Below are positions 22,892 through 33,100 of a stretch of DNA of 64,000 bases, in pieces (positions within the stretch are counted from its first letter, which is position 1; each line of letters begins with the position of its first letter). The translations under genes were made by a program, and so were the position numbers. This stretch comes from Eustoma russellianum (taxonomy: Eukaryota > Streptophyta > Magnoliopsida > Gentianales > Gentianaceae), in NCBI GenBank assembly GCA_036186865.1, contig AP025069.1, positions 7,631,654-7,695,653 on the forward strand, given 5' to 3'. Under the pieces are notes generated by a model. The model was not told the origin of the DNA, made no database searches, and saw nothing but the letters and a program-made list of their open reading frames with translations.

Positions 22892-22922
22892 GTTGCCCGT
22901 AGTTTTGTACGCTATGGGCAAC
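22892..22922 (+). other. L1 3' UTR hairpin, L1-6 copy
   Basis: GTTGCCCGTAG pairs with CTATGGGCAAC (11 pairs, one G-U), with a 9-nt loop. CTCCCATCGGGTTGG precedes it at 22862-22876. A degraded second module may lie at about 23076-23130. Confidence 0.7.
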
Positions 22923-23588
22923 GTGTGTATGACATTATCTTCTCAATTCTCATTAACTTTCACATTACATATTCCATTATTAACTCCTCTGTTTCGTTTG
23001 TGTTGGAGCTGTGCTGACAAGGACTTCATTTGGGTTGGAGCTTTGCATACACAGACGCTTGCCGGACTACTCCCATATGGGATGGCTTGATATTTTGGAT
23101 AGTTAACTTGGTCCTCTTGACTTTTCTTTGTGCATGAAGGACTACTTCAACAAACTATTTGGGCGACAGCAGCATCATCTTCATCTTACAATGTATTCGC
23201 AATGTTTTTTTCTCTTTTTTCTAATCATCTAGCGAATTAATTTTTTAATTATTGAACAGTTGCTCGTAGGACTCATGTATTTACATTTACACTTTCATTT
23301 GGGAGAGTCTACCATTGATTTTTAGGGCCTTATGTAACCACGGTATTCCTTCGCCATAAGTGAAGGCACACTATATCAATAAAACATCGGACGATACTGC
23401 CCGTCCTTCATCAATATATATTTTTTTTTTGAGAAAAAAATATATATTTTATTAAATAGCCTCACTTATGGCGGAGGAGAAAGCCTTATTACAACAACGT
23501 GTATGAAGTCATCATATGAAAACAAGTAATAGAGATACATGTGAATAGTGAAAGTGCAACAATATATGATATGTCGCATTAAAACCTT

Positions 23589-23624
23589 GCCATGTAAAAC
23601 CACCCTTGTGGATAAAACCATGGC
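23589..23624 (-). other. L1 3' UTR stem-loop (SL3), L1-7 copy
   Basis: On minus, outer stem GCCATG/CATGGC (six perfect pairs) encloses CCAC-AAGG-GTGG with symmetric T-rich internal loops. A TATAAATATGCACGC box lies just upstream (near 23637-23651 on plus coordinates). Confidence 0.68.
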
Positions 23625-23754
23625 GAAGGAAAAAGCGTGCATATTTATATTGTTGCAAAACTGACACTGTACAATCCCACTTAGAACGTATAATGAAATA
23701 TGAAATACTGCAAAAGACGCTAGAGGCAGGAGGCTGATACTCCAAAATATGAAG

Positions 23755-24393
23755 CTAGTGTTCACCATTGTCTGATGTGCGAAATGTTGGGAGCGTGAAG
23801 TCAGTCAGGATTATTCCTCGAACGTATGATGGTAATGACATCAGTGAGGTGTAGGATGTAAGATTTGTGGCCCGTGATCCTTCTTGAGACAAGAAATGCG
23901 CTGCCTGATTTATCTCCCGGGGAGCATAATATATATTAAGCGATGATGCTGCAAAGAATGCCCGAAGACGTGCAAGATCTGGAGCCAACGGAGTCGTAGT
24001 GTGGATGAGTGAAAGCAACTGCTGACAATCTACCTCAACGTCAACATTACCGTATCTAGGGAGATAGTATAGGAGAGAAAGTAAAACTGCTTGCGCCTCC
24101 ACTCGAACCGGATAATCATGTCGTAAGGGAAAAGAGATTGCATGTATAAGAGAGCCTTGTGCATCACGTAAGACTGCGCCACCACCTGCTGTTGTATGAC
24201 CAACAGAAGCATCCGTATTTAACTTCAACCTTCCTGCTGGCGGCGGGCACCATCGAACAATCCAAAGCCTAGACGAGCGAAGAGGTGGTGATAGCCCAGC
24301 ACTGATTAATCTTGGGATATTTGACACAATTTTTGTACCAGTTTGAGACTTAGCCCACAAAAACATATCGAGCCGTATACTCTTGAGAAGCAT
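23755..24393 (-). CDS. L1-7 RNase H domain (ORF2 C-terminus)
   Basis: This open frame of about 212 codons corresponds to the last domain of L1 ORF2. It has LNTDASVG (Asp), RVEAQAVLL (Glu) and EVDCQQLL (Asp), then EINQAAHFLS, where the fourth acidic position reads His. It ends TFRTSDNGEH. The frame is uninterrupted because the copy is short, but it has no start or promoter of its own. It would not be expected to be translated as a gene. Confidence 0.75.
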   Translation of the reverse strand: MLLKSIRLDMFLWAKSQTGTKIVSNIPRLISAGLSPPLRSSRLWIVRWCPPPAGRLKLNTDASVGHTTAGGGAVLRDAQGSLIHAISFPLRHDYPVRVEAQAVLLSLLYYLPRYGNVDVEVDCQQLLSLIHTTTPLAPDLARLRAFFAASSLNIYYAPREINQAAHFLSQEGSRATNLTSYTSLMSLPSYVRGIILTDFTLPTFRTSDNGEH

Positions 24394-24401
24394 TCTTTGC
24401 G

Positions 24402-24406
24402 TTCAT

Positions 24407-24437
<31 letters not shown>
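24402..24437. repeat. L1-7 right TSD running into (TA)n
   Basis: TTCATCAATATATAT (24402-24416) repeats 23407-23421 and passes into a TA run to 24437. Confidence 0.85.
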
Positions 24438-24441
<4 letters not shown>

Positions 24442-24600
24442 AGTAAGTTTTAAAGATAAAATTCTGCTCGTAATCCAAACTCTGGAGCCATACTCCACTC
24501 CTCAACCCTAAAAAAAGTACTCTAAGACATGAATTAATTAATATGTAGATTTGACACTATCCTTGAAAAGGTCAATATTATCGAGATTGACACACTAAAG
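24438..24600. other. Duplicated noncoding segment, copy 2, left part
   Basis: Matches about 500-640: a gtaagttttaaagataaaattct-like start, tatgtagatttga, then cgagattgacac. Copia-A interrupts it at 24600. No coding potential. Confidence 0.6.
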
Positions 24601-25114
24601 CTATTAACTTGATCAATCAACACACCAAACAATCAAACAATTAATTGAAACAACTGACAATGTTGAAGTATACGCAAAATTGGTTACACCAGAAGCTATG
24701 GAGCTAGAAGAAACCATCAAACTCTGATTAGAATAGTGGTTATTCGAAGTGCAAAACATATAGGAAACACAGCAGCTGAAATTCTATTTCAGACTACAAA
24801 ATTACAAATTTGCCCTCACTTATTAAACTACCTATTCACAACTATCAAGGACATTCTTGTCAATTCTCACTGTTTAAACATTTCCCGTGCATGTCATTTT
24901 CTTCCTCCTTCCTCTGATGAACTTCTTTCTCAACTCTAGTTTGATCCACATGCTATACTTCACAATCTACAGCTACCATTACTTTAATTTTCATTCACAC
25001 GCTTGCTTTGGGGAATTAACTTCTTCTTGATCCTTCTCCAGGTGAACCACGCTTTCTATTTTTGCTCCACTTCCTACTTCAAGCTGTTGTGCTACAACCT
25101 TCATTTTCTCAACA
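24601..25114 (-). repeat. Copia-A 3' LTR
   Basis: It aligns with 29691-30170 along its length. Its outer end has decayed to CTATTAAC where the other LTR has TGTTGAAC. Relative to the 5' LTR it carries about 35 extra bases near 24930. It ends CTCAACA at 25108-25114. Confidence 0.8.
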
Positions 25115-25191
25115 CCCCCTTCAATCTTGACTCTATTTTTGCTCCACTTCCTACTTCATGCTGTTGTGCTACAACCTTCATTTTCTCAACA
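25115..25191 (-). repeat. 77-bp tandem duplication across the LTR/PPT junction
   Basis: The block repeats 25038-25114 almost exactly, including the LTR edge CTCAACA, the adjoining polypurine-side cccttcaatcttgact stretch and the CTCCACTTCCTACTTC box. The true internal junction follows at 25192. On minus the polypurine tract reads AAAGGGG just before TGTTGAG. Confidence 0.75.
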
Positions 25192-25690
25192 CCCCTTTCA
25201 ATCTTGACTGAGAGTAGATGTTGCACATCCCTAACGAATCAGTCAAATTGCCCAATCTATTTGAATCAAGTGCTTTTGTAAGCAAGTCTGCTAGCTGAAG
25301 TTTTGTTCTTATAGGCATCGATATGATGACACCTTCTTGATACTTATCTCTCATAATATGGCGATCTATTTCGATATGCTTTGTTCTTTCGTGGAACATA
25401 GGATTATCAACTATATAGATTGCACTTCTATTGCCACAAAAGATCTCAACTGGCTCCCTATGTGATATTCCCAAATCTCTTAGCAAATAGAGAATCTATT
25501 GAACCTCACACGTTGTTGAGGCAAGATCTTGATATTATGCTTCTGAAGATGATTTAGAAACAGTTGTTTGAATCTTAGCATTTCAGGACACCAATGCTCC
25601 TCCAAAGAACACGCAATATCCTGTTATAGATCTCCTACTTCTATATACCCTCCTCAATCTGCTTCTGAGAATTCTTTCAATCTCAAACTC
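25178..25690 (-). pseudogene. Copia-A RNase H remnant
   Basis: The minus frame at 25178-25486 gives EPVEIFCGNRSAIYIVDNP, FHERTKHIEIDRHIMRDK and TKLQLADLLTKAL. These are the standard copia RNase H C-terminal blocks, with Gly for the usual Asp in FCDNxSA. Upstream to about 25690 the ADWGG-type start is present in other frames with stops. Confidence 0.78.
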
Positions 25691-25939
25691 CATGCGCTGG
25701 GAAATAGTAAACCTCTACCTGGGTTGTTCTTTAAATATATTAAGAGTATGTGTGCAACTGCTAAGTGTAATTCAGTTGGTTTGTCCAAGAACTAGGAGAG
25801 TTGCTGCAGAGTATATGTGATGTCAGGCCTTGTAATGGTTAGATATAACAACCTCCTAATGAGTTCTACTGTGATTAGTTTTGAATCATTGCGGGCAAGT
25901 TTAAGATTCTGTTCCATGGGAGATTTGGTAGGCTTAGAT

Positions 25940-26690
25940 GCCAGATATCATGTTTCCTCCAATAATTCAAGTGTATACATCCTTTGGCATACCATCAAGC
26001 CCCTCTGAGACCTGGAAATATCTAAGCCAAGAAAGTACCTCAAAGAACCTAAGTCCTTAATCTGAAATCTGTTATAAAGGGTATCCTTAAGTGTCTGAAT
26101 AGCCATTAGAGAATCACTAGCAAGAACAACATCATCCACATATACTAGGAGTACAAGAAAACAATATGGAGTCTTCTTGATGAACATGGTGTAATCATGT
26201 TTAGATTGTGCGAATTCAGCTGAGATGAGGAAGGCAGTGAGCTTAGCATTCCATTACCTACTAGCATGTTTAAGGCCATAAAGTGATTTATTGAGCTTGC
26301 AAAATATGGTAGGATCAGAGGATGTAACACCATATAGAAGTTTCATATAGATGTCTTGGTGTATATCCCCATGAAGGAAGACATTATTAACATCTAACTA
26401 GTGTAATTGCCAGCCCTTGAATGAAGCCAAATCCATGACTATCATGACAGTAGTCATTTTGGCTACAAGAGTGAAAGTGTCCTTATAGTCTATCACAGGT
26501 AGCCGAGTGTATCACTTTGCAACCAACCAGGCTTTGTATCTCTCTATAATTCCATCTGCCTTCCTCTTTGTCTTGTATACCCATTTACATCCAAAGGAGT
26601 TTTTGCCTGGTGTTAAGGATACTAAGGTCCAGGTATCATTGGCCTCCAAGGCTGCCAGTTCCTGAGACATAGCTTGTTGCTATTGTACTG
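25940..26690 (-). pseudogene. Copia-A reverse transcriptase remnant
   Basis: On minus: YKARLVAKWYTR-like text, LDVNNVFLHGD (for the usual LDVNNAFLHGD), KSLYGLK, LLVYVDDVVLAS (catalytic YVDD, near 26125) and DLGSLRYFLGLDISRS. Several stops lie between blocks. RT would make element cDNA in the cytoplasmic particle; this one is dead. Confidence 0.8.
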
Positions 26691-27089
26691 ACCTGACTGT
26701 CTGCTGATATGTAGTATGTTCTTACTGCAAACTAATGTTAGGCGCATAATTTTTATATTCAGGAGCTAAATGATCCATAGAATAGTAATTTTCAATATGA
26801 TAAGCAATGTCATGATTCAAAGGACAAGGGCAATCAGTACAGACTTGGTTACATTAGTAATCGTTCAGAGAGGCTAGCTTTCTTCTATTTCTGGTTGGAG
26901 CTGGGTTGGATGTAACGAAGATCAAGGGTATGTCAAGAATAAGAATAGGTAGATTTGAAGCTGTTTCAGGAGTGAAGGACCTGGGTGATGAAGGGAGTGA
27001 GGAGATAGATGAAGGAGATGGAATAAAGTGTGAAGTTGGTTGAACTGGTGACAAAGGTATATTCATTGATTCTGAGAAAGAATTATCAT

Positions 27090-27890
27090 GTGATTAGTGA
27101 TTAAGAGGGAATGATGTTGTTGGCATTGATACTGAGCTCACATTATCAGGTGAAGGAAAAATTTGAGTAATAGTAGGCTGAGTTGGAGGATTGTATTGAT
27201 TGGTGATAGTAGTTGCATATGGAAATGAGAGATCATGAAACTGGACATTTCTAGATACAAAGATGACTTTTGTAGCCAGGTTTTGTAAAATATAACCTTT
27301 GGTGTGTTGTGCGATCTCCAGAACAAACAAGATATGGCTCTATGGGAAAATTTGTGTTTATGCTGAAGTACTGGTGTAGGTTGGATATTAATCAAGTGGA
27401 AGCATGAAGCACAGAATAGCCCCAGAAAGACATAGGTAAGTTGGCTTGGAATTGTAAAGATCTGACGATAACAAGGATATGTTGGAGCTTCCTTTCCACT
27501 AAGCCATTCTGATTGGGGGATATACACAGCTTGTTTGATGTATTATGCCATGCAACATGTAGAAGTTATTCATTTTAAATTCTTTGGCATTGTCTGATCT
27601 AACCACTTTTACATGTCTTTCAAATTGAGTATGAACATATAGGCAAAAACTTTGTAAGATATGCTTTGTTTCTTCCTCAGATTTCATCAGATACACCCAT
27701 GTAAACCTTGTGCAATCATCTACTGCGGTCAAGAAATATCTTTGAGCATACAAATTAGGATGCCTATTAGGCCCCCAAACATCTACATGAACTAGATCAA
27801 AAGTTTTCATAGAAACAGAAGTAGATATTGAAAAGGAAAGTTTATGAAGTCTAGCTAAAAGACAAATAGTACAAGGGGTGTTAAGATGAT
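27090..27890 (-). pseudogene. Copia-A integrase remnant
   Basis: The clearest frame, 27499-27810 on minus, reads FDLVHVDVWGPNRHP (first catalytic Asp), AVDDCTRFTWVYLMKS and VVRSDNAKEFK (second Asp). A frame change after YPPIRMA precedes the catalytic Glu region. 27094-27527 continues the C-terminal part in shifted frames. Confidence 0.78.
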
Positions 27891-28225
27891 CTTATGGGAT
27901 TGATGAATATTGCCTCTAAATATATTTTATTCTGGAATGAGATGCATGCCCAAGTCCATAGTGCCATATCAAAGAAGGTGAGTCATGCATGGAAACACAA
28001 GCATCAGGTTTGTGGCATCAAAGCATCACCACATTGGTAGTATAGACCATGAGAAAGTCTAGCTGAACCAATCATCCTCTTGGACAATTGATCCTAAATC
28101 AAACAAGAAGGTCCATTAATTTGAATGATCAGTCTAGTATTGGAAGCTAATTTGCTCAAAGAAAGTAGATCAAAGGAAAAAATATGGCACTTATAATACA
28201 TCATTCAAAGGGAGCAATTTATTTA

Positions 28226-28447
28226 TCACCATTGTGCTTTATGTGTGGCTTGTACATACATGTTATTTGGAAACTTTATGGAAATATGATTGACAGGTTC
28301 AGAGGATATAAACAATGATAGGCTATAAGTAATATGGTCAGCAGCTCCTGAATCTAGAATCCATGTGCGTAAAGCAGTAATTACAAAATTACATGCTACT
28401 TTATCAACTTTGGCAGACAAGACAGTGTTATGGTTAACAGGAACCAT
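28226..28447 (-). pseudogene. Copia-A protease remnant
   Basis: On minus, WILDSGAADHIT gives the aspartic protease active site (Asp-Ser-Gly) followed by the copia-typical HI. The rest is short and broken. It would process the Gag-Pol polyprotein. Confidence 0.78.
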
Positions 28448-28453
28448 GCCTCC

Positions 28454-29561
28454 TTATTGGCTATCATCCAGTCTGTTCATCCAAGTCTTTAGTTTCTGGT
28501 TCTGCTGTGATGTCAACATCAGTGACTGAAGTGCCTTCACTTGCTGATCAGGTTGAGAAACCTGTGACTCTATGTCTGTGTACTCAGCCAAGTTAGCATG
28601 ATTCTTAGGCTTGAAGCCCGGTGGAAAATCATATTTCCTATAGCATCTTTCAGCCGTATGTCCTATCATGCCACAGTGTGTGCGTTGAAAATGCTTTGAT
28701 CCATCTGCATAGAACCTGCCATTACCTCTTCTATAACCTCCATTCTGTTGCCTTCTGGAATAAGTATTTGCAACAAAAGCTTCACCTATCTGCTCCTCAG
28801 ACATCAAGGTAGTGGGGTTATTTTCAAACAGTGTTGTTCCTGCATCAGACATTACTTTTCTCTCATACTTCAACGCCATAGAGAAGGTAGTATTTATGTC
28901 TAGTAATGGTGTTGTAACAAACTTCTGGGACTTAAATTGATCAAAGTTTTCATTGAGACCTTTTATAAACTTGATAACATAATCACTCTCGACAAATTGT
29001 TTCATCTTCCCTGCCACATCAAATCTGCAACCTCTGCACACACATGTAGGTATGGGTCTCACTGATATTAATTCTTCCCAAACAACCTTCAGCTTGTAAA
29101 ATATTCGTTGACACTAAGAGCTTCTTACTTAATTCCATAAAAGGTTTCCCATAAATCTGACAGTATAAATGGATCCGTACTTCCATATCTCAACTTAAGA
29201 TAACTGCAAGCATCAAACGCACTATCAAACCACGTAATACTCTGTGCAATAGAATGTGATACAGAATTCAGAATTCAGAATTGTACCATAGTGTTAACTT
29301 GCCTCTAAAGGGGAAACTCAGGATCTGTTGGTACTAGTTTAGCTATTGTACCATCAATGAATACAACTTTATTCCTAGCAACTAAAGCCATTTCAAACGT
29401 ACGACTCCATGTATAATAGTTATGAGAAGTAAGTGCGTGTTGTGCCAAAATAGTTGCAGGACTACCCTAATTAGGATGTAAGTAATAAGGATTTTCTGAG
29501 GGTTATCAACACCATGTGATTGATTACCTCTTGAAGAAGAAGCATTTGCGTTCGGATTCAT
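28454..29561 (-). pseudogene. gag: Copia-A gag remnant
   Basis: A minus ATG at 29561 opens MNPNANASSS; the N-terminal half (29062-29561) is scattered over frames. 28454-29062 is open and reads YVIKFIKGLNENFDQFKSQ, then a zinc knuckle in which the first Cys has become Arg (RTHCGMIGHTAERC), and FPPGFKPKNHAN. The knuckle is therefore defective by one substitution. Confidence 0.75.
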
Positions 29562-29676
29562 TATATCTCAATCAATCAATCACAAAGATATTCAATCCAA
29601 TGATATTCGATCGAAAAAGACTTTCAAATACAAACAAATCAATCGATTGAAATCACAAAAATTCAACGGAACATGA

Positions 29677-29690
29677 TGTCTCTGATACCA
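29677..29690 (-). other. Copia-A primer-binding site
   Basis: Read on minus, TGGTATCAGAGA follows the 5' LTR end. It matches the initiator-Met tRNA 3' end (usual form TGGTATCAGAGC) except at the last base, and it fixes the element's direction. Confidence 0.85.
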
Positions 29691-30170
29691 TGTTGAACTT
29701 GATCAATCAACACACCAAACAATCAAACAATTAATTGAAACGACTAACAATGTTGAAGTATACGCAAAATTGGTTACACCATAAGCTATGGAGCTGGAAG
29801 AAACAGTCAAACTCTCATTAGAATAGCGGTTATTCGAAGTTCAAGACATATAGGAAACACAGCAGCTGAAATTCTATTTCAGACTGCAAAATTATAAATT
29901 TGCCCTCACTTATTAAACTATCTATTCACAACTATCATGGACATTCTTGTCAATTCACACCGTTTAAACGTTTCTCGTGCGTGTCATCTTCTTCCTCCTT
30001 CCTCTGCTGAACTTCTTCACAATCTGTAGGTACCACTACTTTAATCTTCATTCACACCCTTGCTTTGGTGAATTAACTTCTTCTTAATCCTTGTCCAGGT
30101 GAATCACGTTTTCTGTTTTCGCTCCACTTCCTACTTTGAGCGTTCTGCTGCAGTCTTCATTTCCTCAACA
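29691..30170 (-). repeat. Copia-A 5' LTR (480 bp)
   Basis: The LTR starts TGTTGA and ends TCAACA, perfect 6-bp inverted termini. It pairs with 24601-25114. Confidence 0.85.
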
Positions 30171-30560
30171 AAGGACACTTGAGTTTTGCTCTCATATATT
30201 TTTTTTGTATTTTTGTTTATCAAATCACAGCTCAAATTTTGCTTATGTTTGCATAAAAATAAAACAAAATGTTCATGTGACATTGTGCCAGTTGGACTTT
30301 CTTGATGTTCTTCCGAGACCATTCCAGAAAATATCAAGTCTAAACTCTAGTTGATTTAATAGTTAGAAAACTTAAAAGACAACCAAAAAGGATAGTTAGA
30401 GTGATAAATACTAAAGGTTTTGTGATATTCAATTGGACTTTCTTAAAGTTTAACACTTGCGATACTCGAAGGAATATGATACTTTAACCGAAAATAACAA
30501 AGAAATAAAGGCAAATAAAAAAAAGTAATAATTGATTAGCTGCTACTAAGCTATGGATCT
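30171..30560. other. Duplicated noncoding segment, copy 2, right part
   Basis: Matches 640-870 and then 3825-3904 of copy 1. It shows the uninterrupted sequence at the place where copy 1 carries the RTE LINE. No gene is seen. Confidence 0.65.
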
Positions 30561-30795
30561 ACATCTTAATAATATGACATTCAAACAACTGTAATAACAA
30601 AGAAAACAAAGCACCAGCGTTTTTAGAGTTTATAATTTTCTTAAGACGCACTTCTACGAGATTAATATTCATTACCTCATGTCTACTTGCGCAGGGAATC
30701 ACTCTATAGTATATATAGAATATCAAACCCGTTTTTAAATTACTAATGGGTCAAAGACATTTCAGGCTGTGGGAGCAATTCTCCCCACACACACA
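30561..30795. other. Unassigned noncoding sequence
   Basis: AT-rich noncoding DNA with no recognisable family, running into a short (AC)n and then (TA)n tract. Nothing further can be supported. Confidence 0.4.
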
Positions 30796-30798
30796 CAC

Positions 30799-30862
<64 letters not shown>
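30796..30862. repeat. (TA)n microsatellite
   Basis: About 30 TA units preceded by a short (AC)n run. L1-8 inserted just to its right. Confidence 0.9.
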
Positions 30863-30868
<6 letters not shown>

Positions 30869-30880
30869 TTGGGGGGGGGG

Positions 30881-33096
30881 AACTCTCTAGGTTTCTCCTT
30901 CAAGGTGGCGCTAACCTTGAATCACGGCCGCAGATTCACCGCCGGTGGGGGGCTTCAGCCCTCGCCGGAATTATGCAGCAGCCCTTCAAGGTTCTCCAAT
31001 ATCTTCTAGTAACTTTTCACCTCGCGACATCACACGATTCAAAGGAGTACCAGCTATATCTTTCTCCACCGATGAAGAATTGGAATTATTACAGCGATTC
31101 CAATTTGCGTTGGTCGGATCTTTTTGGGGGGCCGGCCGGCCATGGTTGCAATTCGCCGTGCTTTTGAGAGGATCGGCTATCAAGGTACATACTCAATCAC
31201 ACTTCTGGACTCCTCCCATATTTTGATTAATTTTGATTCAGAAAAGGATTATCATCGGTGCTTTTACCAGCAAAATTGGACAATTCTTTGGTATTCAATG
31301 CGAATGTCCAAATGGAGTCCCTCATTTGATCCCAAAATTGAAATCCCAATTGTTCCGGTTTGGATAGCTCTAGAGCAATTGCCGGTCCATCTGTATGATC
31401 CGCGCGTGCTCTCTCTTATTGCCAGCATGCTGGGTAGATTGATTAAGATTGACTCTGCTACATCCAAATGCATTAGACCATCTGTTGCTCGATTGTGCAT
31501 TGAGTTAGACATCACGAAAGAGTTGCCCTCTCGGCTATACATTGAATGCGGGAGTATAAAATTTTTCCAGCCTGTTGTGTATGAAAATCTCCCTTCTTAC
31601 TGCATCACTTGTCGGATTCTGGGACATCAAACGGGTGATTGTGATAAGGAGAAGCACAATAAGGGGATGCTATGAAACAGTCCCGGCGACAGGTATGGAA
31701 AGCAAAGGATCAAGGCCTGCGACAAGATCCAGTCGTGGGTGCGCTAGTAGTAGATCATTCAGATTCGATGGCACATGAGTCAGGCGGAAATTCATCTCAT
31801 CCATTGGTGACTGACACCGCAAAGCTCTCCAAAATGGGTGATCCAGCTGCAGGGGATGTTTTGTTTTTGGATACTGTCACGGATACGCCAAACTCTTCAA
31901 TGAATAATGGACCTACTGAGAATTTGCTGGATGATGATGCAGAAGATTATATGACTGGAAATGTTGAGGCTATTAGCCCTATGGCACTTAAACATTCCGT
32001 GGACTGCAATGATTTGGTTGTGGAAGAGCCTACACCAGTTGACCCTTCTATTCCTCTGATCTTTTCTAGGCTTGCAGCAAGCTTGGATCCAGTGCCCACA
32101 GTGGCACCATGCTTGGAACTTCAGGAGCAAGATAACTCCAGTCCTGACTTTGAGGTTGCCTGCTATCTAGGCGAAGCTGCATCGTTACAGCCCGGATCTT
32201 CTTTGATTGAGTTGACAACAGAGGCAGCATCTTCACGCATGGAACCTATTTCAATTTCAAATGTATCAGTCGTGCTAATAGTAGAATCTGAATGACAACC
32301 ATTGATGCTTGGGGATCGTGTCATCTCCTATTCGCAGGATGTGGATCGTTTAGGAGAAGATTGGGAAGATAAACTATACCAGACACACCAAATGGAAGAT
32401 GATGTAGCATTTGCTCAATTTTCCGATTCTGATGTCCCAAACTCATCACAACAAGAGAGTCTTGTTGCGTTGATTGATAATCTTGGCCCACACAACACTC
32501 AAGAGCCAGACAATAATCTTGGCCCACACAACACTCAAGAGCCAGACAATGTGGATATGGGAGTAAGGAAGTAATTGATGCTGACACAATGATTTCATTC
32601 ATTGATGTCTCAGAAGATATGGCTCTTTGCTTGGATACTCGTCGGAGGCTGCCATCAGATTGCAATCTTTTGGATAACATTCATCAACTATCGATGGACA
32701 ACGATGGCTACCTTATGTTTCCACGGAAGAAGCACAGACGCAGAGCTAGACATGAGATAACGCCTCACTCCGCCGTCTTCTATAGTCACTCAGAGTAAAA
32801 GAAATTGGGATGTTGCTTCTGATGACGAGTCTTAAATTGGTAATTTTATGAGCCACGTGATTCTCAGTGTTAGTTGGCTACTACCTATTCTTAGTGTTCA
32901 TTGGCTGCTACCTCCCTCCGGCCGCCTCAAAGGACAACTCCCATCATTGTTGGCCCACAAGATTCAATCTTATTTACGCCATAGGTTGCATTAGAACATA
33001 TGTTTCTTTCTCCACTGCAATGTAACGAACTTTTGATTTTCTTTTTATTTTAATAAAATAAATGTAGGAAGGTATTCCTTCCGGTGATTAAAAAAA
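30881..33096 (+). mobile_element. L1-8: ORF1-only L1-type LINE derivative
   Basis: The element holds a short 5' UTR, an ORF1 with DUF4283 and a CCHC knuckle, and a 3' UTR ending with AATAAAATAAA, a small stem-loop (GGAAGG/CCTTCC, 33067-33082) and an A-run (33090-33096). No endonuclease or RT is present. TATTAAAATTG plus G-rich bases occurs on both sides (30861-30880 and 33097-33115; about 19 bp with two differences), which looks like a TSD. Its 3' end does not match the L1-1 to L1-7 family. It may be an internally deleted or non-autonomous form. Confidence 0.72.
30945..32798 (+). pseudogene. L1-8 ORF1: DUF4283/CCHC protein with long acidic tail
   Basis: From ATG 30945: FSPRDITRFKGVPAISF and LVGSFWG, then a frameshift near 31125 into 31124-31675 (IRRAFERIGYQGTYS, CFYQQNWTILW, MRMSKWSPSFDP, VPVWIALEQLPVHLY, ELPSRLYIE) ending in knuckle CITCRILGHQTGDC. 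After a stop at 31673 the acidic, Ser-rich tail runs 31672-32295, and 32302-32798 in other frames, ending KKHRRRARHE, a basic patch. The order matches L1 ORF1 throughout. It would bind RNA; no partner ORF2 exists in this copy. A 36-bp direct repeat near 32480-32550 duplicates NLGPHNTQEPDN. Confidence 0.75.
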
Positions 33097-33100
33097 TATT

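Larger units (their letters stand above)
19246..23421 (+). mobile_element. L1-6: 5'-truncated L1 LINE
   Basis: The copy starts inside the endonuclease (ILTGDFNTF near 19360) and runs through RT, zf-RVT and RNase H to a 3' UTR. That UTR contains a GTTGCCC hairpin (22892-22922), the terminal motif CCTTCGCCATAAGTGAAGG (23348-23366), AATAAAA and a CATCAATATATAT tail. The tail itself (23407-23421) was used as target by L1-7. Unlike L1-3, L1-5 and L1-7, its 3' UTR lacks SL3, so it belongs with L1-2 and L1-4. Confidence 0.8.
23422..24401 (-). mobile_element. L1-7: L1 LINE 3' fragment nested in the L1-6 tail
   Basis: This is a 5'-truncated copy holding only RNase H and the 3' UTR. A perfect 15-bp TSD, TTCATCAATATATAT, flanks it at 23407-23421 and 24402-24416; the left TSD is the tail of L1-6. 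The tail of L1-7 itself is a T-run on the plus strand (23422-23430). On minus the 3' end reads CCTCCGCCATAAGTGAGG near 23461-23478 followed by AATAAAA. Confidence 0.85.
24601..30170 (-). mobile_element. Copia-A: Ty1/copia retrotransposon, degenerate
   Basis: Read on minus: 5' LTR (29691-30170, TGTTGA..TCAACA), PBS complementary to initiator-Met tRNA (just left of 29691), gag, protease, integrase, RT, RNase H, polypurine tract and 3' LTR (24601-25114). That is canonical copia order. Every domain is broken by stops. The LTRs look roughly 90-95% alike by eye, so the insertion is not recent. The target is copy 2 of the duplicated segment; a short AAAG-type match is the only TSD left. It could be Ale/Retrofit-like from RT wording, with low certainty. 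Confidence 0.85.
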
